A DNA stretch of 64,000 nt, from contig JACRMN010000012.1 in NCBI GenBank assembly GCA_016214955.1, forward strand, positions 372,001 through 436,000, read 5' to 3'. This document shows, in pieces, positions 60,326 through 64,000 of this stretch. The position numbers and the translations under genes are program-made. Position 1 is the stretch's first letter. Each line of letters opens with the position of its first letter. The notes beneath the pieces were generated by a model. It saw only the letters and a program-made list of their open reading frames with translations, did no database searches and was not told where the DNA came from. The DNA is from Deltaproteobacteria bacterium. Lineage in GTDB: Bacteria; Myxococcota; Myxococcia; Myxococcales; Anaeromyxobacteraceae.

Positions 60326-61704
60326 TGAGCAGCGGACTGAGTAGGGCCTGGAGGGAGGAGCCGTCCTCGACGCTCTTCCTCCTCAGCTCGGTGGTGTTCT
60401 TCGCCATCACCACGCTGGTAGGTCTCCTAGTGGCGACCAAGTTCGTCTTCCCGGAGTTCATGGGCAACATCTCCTTCCTGACCTACGGAAGGCTGCGCCC
60501 GCTGCACATCAACGGGGTGCTCTTCGGCTGGCTGCTGGCCGCCGACATGGGGCTGTGCTTCTACCTGGTGCCCCGCCTGTGCGGCAACAAGCTCTGGAGC
60601 GAGAAGCTGGGCATCGCCAACGCGATCCTCTTCGACCTCATCATCCTGGGGGCGGTGTTCACCACCACCGCCGGCATCACCCAGGGCATGGAGTACGCCG
60701 AGCTGCCCTTCGTCCTCGACGTCGGCGTGGTGGTGGCCTGGCTGATGTTCGGCGCCAACGTCTTCGGCACCGTGGCCACCCGCAAGCACGAGAAGATGTA
60801 CGCCTCCACCTGGTACATCATGGGCGCGGTGATCTGGACGGCCTTCGTCTACCTGGCCGGCAACTTCGCCACCATCTTCTTCTCCGGCACCAACCAGGCG
60901 AACCTGAACTGGTTCTACGTGCACAACGCCGTGGGCCTGATCTTCACCCCCCTGGGCGTCGGCATCGCCTACTACTTCATCCCCAAGGCCTCCCAGTCGC
61001 CCCTCTACAGCCACCGGCTGTCGATGATCGGCTTCTGGACCATCGCCTTCATCTACGTGTGGACCGGCGCCCACCACATGATCCATGGGCCCATCAGCCA
61101 GTGGCTGCAGACGGTCTCCATCCTCTTCAGCGCCATGCTCATCATCCCGGTGTGGACGGTGATCGTGAACTTCTTCGGCACCGTCTCCGGCAAGTGGGAC
61201 AAGGTTCGCCAGGACCCGATCCTCAAGTTCCTCATGGCCGGGACCACCTTCTACCTCCTCACCTGCTTCCAGGGCCCCATGCACTCCCTGCGCACGGTGA
61301 ACGCCATCGTCTCCAAGACCGACTGGATCGTGGGCCACGCCCACATGGCCGTGCTCGGTGCCTTCAGCTTCTTCGCCATCGCCGGCAGCCTGTTCGCCGT
61401 CCCGGTGCTGGCCGGCCGCCAGCTCCACTCGCTGAAGCTCGCCAACCAGGCCTTCTGGCTCATCTTCACCGGCGGCATCGTCTTCTTCGCCGGCCTGTGG
61501 GTGGGCGGCTTCATGCAGGGGCTGCAGTGGAACAACCCGGCCATCCCCTTCATCGACACCGTCAAGTTCATGCGGCCCTTCTGGATCGTCCGCCTCCTCT
61601 CCGGCGCGCTGGTCTACGTGGGCATCTTCCTCATCTTCTACAACCTGATCCGCACCCTGACCGGCAGCGCGGTCGAGCGCGCAGCCACCTCGCCGGCGGT
61701 CTAG
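60325..61704 (+). CDS. ccoN: cbb3-type cytochrome c oxidase subunit I
   Basis: 459 residues with 12 helices. Haem-copper ligands: low-spin haem His in RPLHINGVLFGW, Cu-B His in TGAHHMIHGPISQW and WFYVHNAVGLIFTPLG, and GHAHMAVLGAFSFF for the high-spin haem. Sequence features are those of CcoN (no conserved Glu of the D-channel). It reduces oxygen at low concentration while pumping protons. The ATG overlaps the cytochrome stop and is preceded by GGAAGGGGGC. Confidence 0.95.
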   Translation: MSSGLSRAWREEPSSTLFLLSSVVFFAITTLVGLLVATKFVFPEFMGNISFLTYGRLRPLHINGVLFGWLLAADMGLCFYLVPRLCGNKLWSEKLGIANAILFDLIILGAVFTTTAGITQGMEYAELPFVLDVGVVVAWLMFGANVFGTVATRKHEKMYASTWYIMGAVIWTAFVYLAGNFATIFFSGTNQANLNWFYVHNAVGLIFTPLGVGIAYYFIPKASQSPLYSHRLSMIGFWTIAFIYVWTGAHHMIHGPISQWLQTVSILFSAMLIIPVWTVIVNFFGTVSGKWDKVRQDPILKFLMAGTTFYLLTCFQGPMHSLRTVNAIVSKTDWIVGHAHMAVLGAFSFFAIAGSLFAVPVLAGRQLHSLKLANQAFWLIFTGGIVFFAGLWVGGFMQGLQWNNPAIPFIDTVKFMRPFWIVRLLSGALVYVGIFLIFYNLIRTLTGSAVERAATSPAV

Positions 61705-61714
61705 GGAGAACGAC

Positions 61715-62249
<535 letters not shown>

Positions 62250-62260
<11 letters not shown>

Positions 62261-62429
62261 CGTCGTCGCGAGCGAGGTGGTCGTCTACGGCTTCATGTTC
62301 CTGAACATGGCCACCGTCGTCGTGGGGCTGCTGTGGGCCTGGCGGCGGAGGGCGATGTTCGCCAAGCAGGACGGGGAGATCCCGGGGCTCGGCCCCGAGA
62401 TCCCCGCCCAGGAGACCCGCAATGTCTGA
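62250..62429 (+). CDS. ccoQ: CcoQ-like small membrane subunit
   Basis: 59 residues. It starts MSGDVVASEVVVYGFMFLNM, with one membrane helix and a cytoplasmic tail rich in charged residues (RRRAMFAKQDGEIPG). Position after CcoO and size match CcoQ. The sequence is not close to the proteobacterial CcoQ, so the name rests on position and shape. Its TGA overlaps the next ATG by 8 bases. Confidence 0.6.
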
Positions 62430-62616
62430 GCCCAACGAGATCCACGAGTATCCCAGCGAGCTGAAGGAGCGGGGCGGTGGACCGATCCCGCTGTTCCTGA
62501 AGCTCACCTACATCGGCTTCACCGTGTTCGGCCTCTCCTACTGGTTCCTGTATCGGGCCGGCGACGGTGCACCGTTGGTGAAGCTGTTCAACGCGGCAAC
62601 CGGCAACGGTCCGTAG
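62422..62616 (+). CDS. Minimal CcoP-like membrane subunit lacking haem domains
   Basis: 64 residues. NEIHEYPSELKERGGGPIPLF resembles the N-terminal cytosolic segment of CcoP (E-Y-D-N-P-L-P-type), followed by one helix (LKLTYIGFTVFGLSYWFLY) and a short tail. The two cytochrome c domains of CcoP are absent, and the frame stops 87 bases before CcoG. No haem motif is downstream. The upstream heptahaem protein could provide the missing haems. Confidence 0.6.
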   Translation: MSEPNEIHEYPSELKERGGGPIPLFLKLTYIGFTVFGLSYWFLYRAGDGAPLVKLFNAATGNGP

Positions 62617-62703
62617 CAGGTTCGATGCGGCAACGGGCCACGGCCCGCGGCAGAATCCCACCACGCATCAAATGGCTCATGAGGCGTTAGAGGACTATTC
62701 CAG

Positions 62704-63942
62704 ATGATCCCTAACGCAACATGGGTCCGGCCTCCCGCGCGCGCCGGGCTTCACAAGGCCCGGCGCGCGTTCCAGATCGTCACCTCCTTCCTCTTCATCA
62801 TCGCCCCGTTCGTCGACCTGCTCCGGTTCGACCTCAAGAACGGGCGGCTGATCCTCTTCGGCGTGCACCTGGGGCTGGGCGAGCTGGGCGTCGCCTACGC
62901 CATCATCCTCGCCTCCTTCATCCTGGTCTTCGCCGGCGCCCTGCTCTACGGCCGCATCTACTGCGGCTGGATGTGCCCGCAGACCACCCTCTCCGAGCTG
63001 GTGGCCACCCTGGAGCGGTGGGTGTGCCCCAAGCGCGGCGAGCGCACCACCAAGTGCAAGGTGATGTCGGTGGCGGCCGCGCTGGTGGTGGCGCTCTTCG
63101 TGTCCTGGAGCCTGGTGGCCTACTTCCTGGACCGCTCCGAGTGGTTCTGGCCCAGCGCCACCGTGTGGATCGTCTGGCTCATCACCGCCGGCGTCCTGGC
63201 CGCCGACTTCCTCTGGCTGCGCCACCGGTTCTGCGTCGGCGTCTGCCCCTACGGCCTCCTGCAGAACATCATCCAGGACAACCGCACCCTGGGGGTCGAG
63301 CTCGATCCTGCCCGGGCGTCGGAGTGCACCAACTGCCTCCTCTGCGTCCGGGCCTGCTTCATGGGCGTCGACATCCGCAAGCAGGCCTTCGACCCCATGT
63401 GCCTCAACTGCGGCGACTGCATCGCAGCCACCCGCCTGGCCAAGACCTGCCCCGAGGAGCCGCTCATCCGCTTCCGCTACGGCACCCAGCCCTCGCGCTG
63501 GCCGGCGTGGCTGCGCAAGGCCGGCGTGCTCGACGGGCGCCGGGCGGTGGTGGCGGGCCTCTTCTTCCTCTCGGTGGCGGCCACCGCCATGGCCACCGGC
63601 TCGCGCGCCGACCTCGACCTGCAGATCGCCGGGCAGTTCGACCGGACCCGCGTCGACGCCCAGGGCACGGTACACAACGAGTACAAGCTCACCCTCGGCA
63701 ACCGGCTCCACGAGCCCGTGAAGCTGACGCTGCAGGTGGAGGGCGTGCAAGGGCTCACGGTGCTCGAGCCCACCGGCGAGCTGGCGCTCGACGCCGGCGA
63801 GCGGAGCCTGCGGCCGGTGGTCCTGGCTGCACCTTCCGCGGGCAACCCGGCCGGTGCCCATCCCATCAAGGTGCGTACCCTCGACGGACCGAAGGTCGTC
63901 GGGGAGCTGTCGGCCATCTTCTTCGTCCCGGAAAAGGGGTAG
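62704..63942 (+). CDS. ccoG: cbb3 oxidase accessory protein CcoG
   Basis: 412 residues. Five membrane helices in two groups enclose the CcoG-type YGRIYCGWMCPQTTLSEL and FCVGVCPYGLLQNI. Two 4Fe-4S motifs follow: CTNCLLCVRACFMGVDI and CLNCGDCIAATRLAKTC. The last 110 residues are an immunoglobulin-like FixG_C domain (NEYKLTLGNRLHEPVKLTL). CcoG is implicated in copper reduction/insertion for cbb3. Stop and next start are 3 bases apart. Confidence 0.95.
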   Translation: MIPNATWVRPPARAGLHKARRAFQIVTSFLFIIAPFVDLLRFDLKNGRLILFGVHLGLGELGVAYAIILASFILVFAGALLYGRIYCGWMCPQTTLSELVATLERWVCPKRGERTTKCKVMSVAAALVVALFVSWSLVAYFLDRSEWFWPSATVWIVWLITAGVLAADFLWLRHRFCVGVCPYGLLQNIIQDNRTLGVELDPARASECTNCLLCVRACFMGVDIRKQAFDPMCLNCGDCIAATRLAKTCPEEPLIRFRYGTQPSRWPAWLRKAGVLDGRRAVVAGLFFLSVAATAMATGSRADLDLQIAGQFDRTRVDAQGTVHNEYKLTLGNRLHEPVKLTLQVEGVQGLTVLEPTGELALDAGERSLRPVVLAAPSAGNPAGAHPIKVRTLDGPKVVGELSAIFFVPEKG

Positions 63943-63945
63943 CCC

Positions 63946-64000
63946 ATGCGCAAGATCATCGCCGCCACCATCGTGCTCTTCTGCGGGATCCTCGTCGCCT
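63946..64000 (+). CDS. Start of a probable CcoH/FixH-like protein (cut by window edge)
   Basis: Only 18 codons are visible, MRKIIAATIVLFCGILVA, a hydrophobic membrane segment after two basic residues. Position immediately downstream of CcoG suggests CcoH. The sequence is too short for identification. Confidence 0.45.
   Translation, partial: MRKIIAATIVLFCGILVA

Overview
The window is about 64 kb of very GC-rich (roughly 70% or more by eye), densely packed bacterial chromosome. Gene content suggests a respiratory, metabolically versatile deltaproteobacterium in the modern phylum Myxococcota, most like Anaeromyxobacter. The clues are several multihaem c-type cytochromes, a bc complex and cbb3-type oxidase encoded in one operon, PAS-rich histidine kinases, a sigma54 response regulator, frequent GTG starts and codons almost always ending in G or C. 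This placement is inference; no rRNA or marker gene is present. I found no tRNA, rRNA, CRISPR array, transposase or phage gene.

Layout. (1) 0.4-5.6 kb: a secreted lipoprotein with two c-type haem domains separated by three near-identical thrombospondin-like repeats, a deoxyhypusine-synthase-family enzyme, an EamA exporter and a membrane histidine kinase. (2) 5.9-12.5 kb: a tightly coupled six-gene operon of a PqqD-like peptide-binding protein, an ATP-grasp ligase, a PLP-dependent amino-acid decarboxylase, a urea-transporter/M23-peptidase fusion, a TPR/beta-barrel outer-membrane protein and a second TPR protein. This is my best candidate for an undescribed system. (3) 12.6-15.2 kb: an octahaem hydroxylamine-oxidoreductase-family cytochrome facing a small convergent operon with a DUF2249 protein. 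(4) 15.4-19.8 kb: an ABC/GldG/DUF4340/HupE-like membrane operon.

(5) 19.9-40.3 kb: a large catabolic region. A metallo-beta-lactamase-fold hydrolase, an Fe-S protein, a DASS-type permease, a citramalyl-CoA-lyase-like enzyme and a HTD2-type hydratase run leftward. An acyl-CoA dehydrogenase, a class III CoA-transferase and an MmgE/PrpD protein run rightward. A HutC-type GntR regulator and a DUF1847 protein follow, then a branched-chain-amino-acid-type ABC transporter, aldehyde dehydrogenase, SDR, AtuA/DUF4387 pair and zinc alcohol dehydrogenase. The two divergent promoter regions carry the same unusual array of four GAYGTC-like hexamers at exact 8-bp steps, and a weaker copy lies upstream of the hydrolase. 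This suggests one regulon for uptake and CoA-dependent breakdown of a branched dicarboxylate or related acid (itaconate/mesaconate-like is the best guess).

(6) 40.4-51.4 kb: accessory genes: stress protein, MFS carrier, metallophosphoesterase, hydrogenase maturation protease, J-domain protein, PAS kinase, small hydrolase, chalcone-isomerase-like protein, AraC regulator and outer-membrane protein. (7) 51.5-64 kb: a Cys-containing PAS kinase and a sigma54 response regulator, followed by an electron-transport operon: FAD/Fe-S oxidoreductase, CcoS-like protein, Rieske protein, split cytochrome b, heptahaem cytochrome c, CcoN, CcoO, CcoQ-like, a minimal CcoP-like subunit, CcoG and the start of a probable CcoH. 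A sigma54-like promoter lies immediately before this operon. The right edge of the window cuts the operon.
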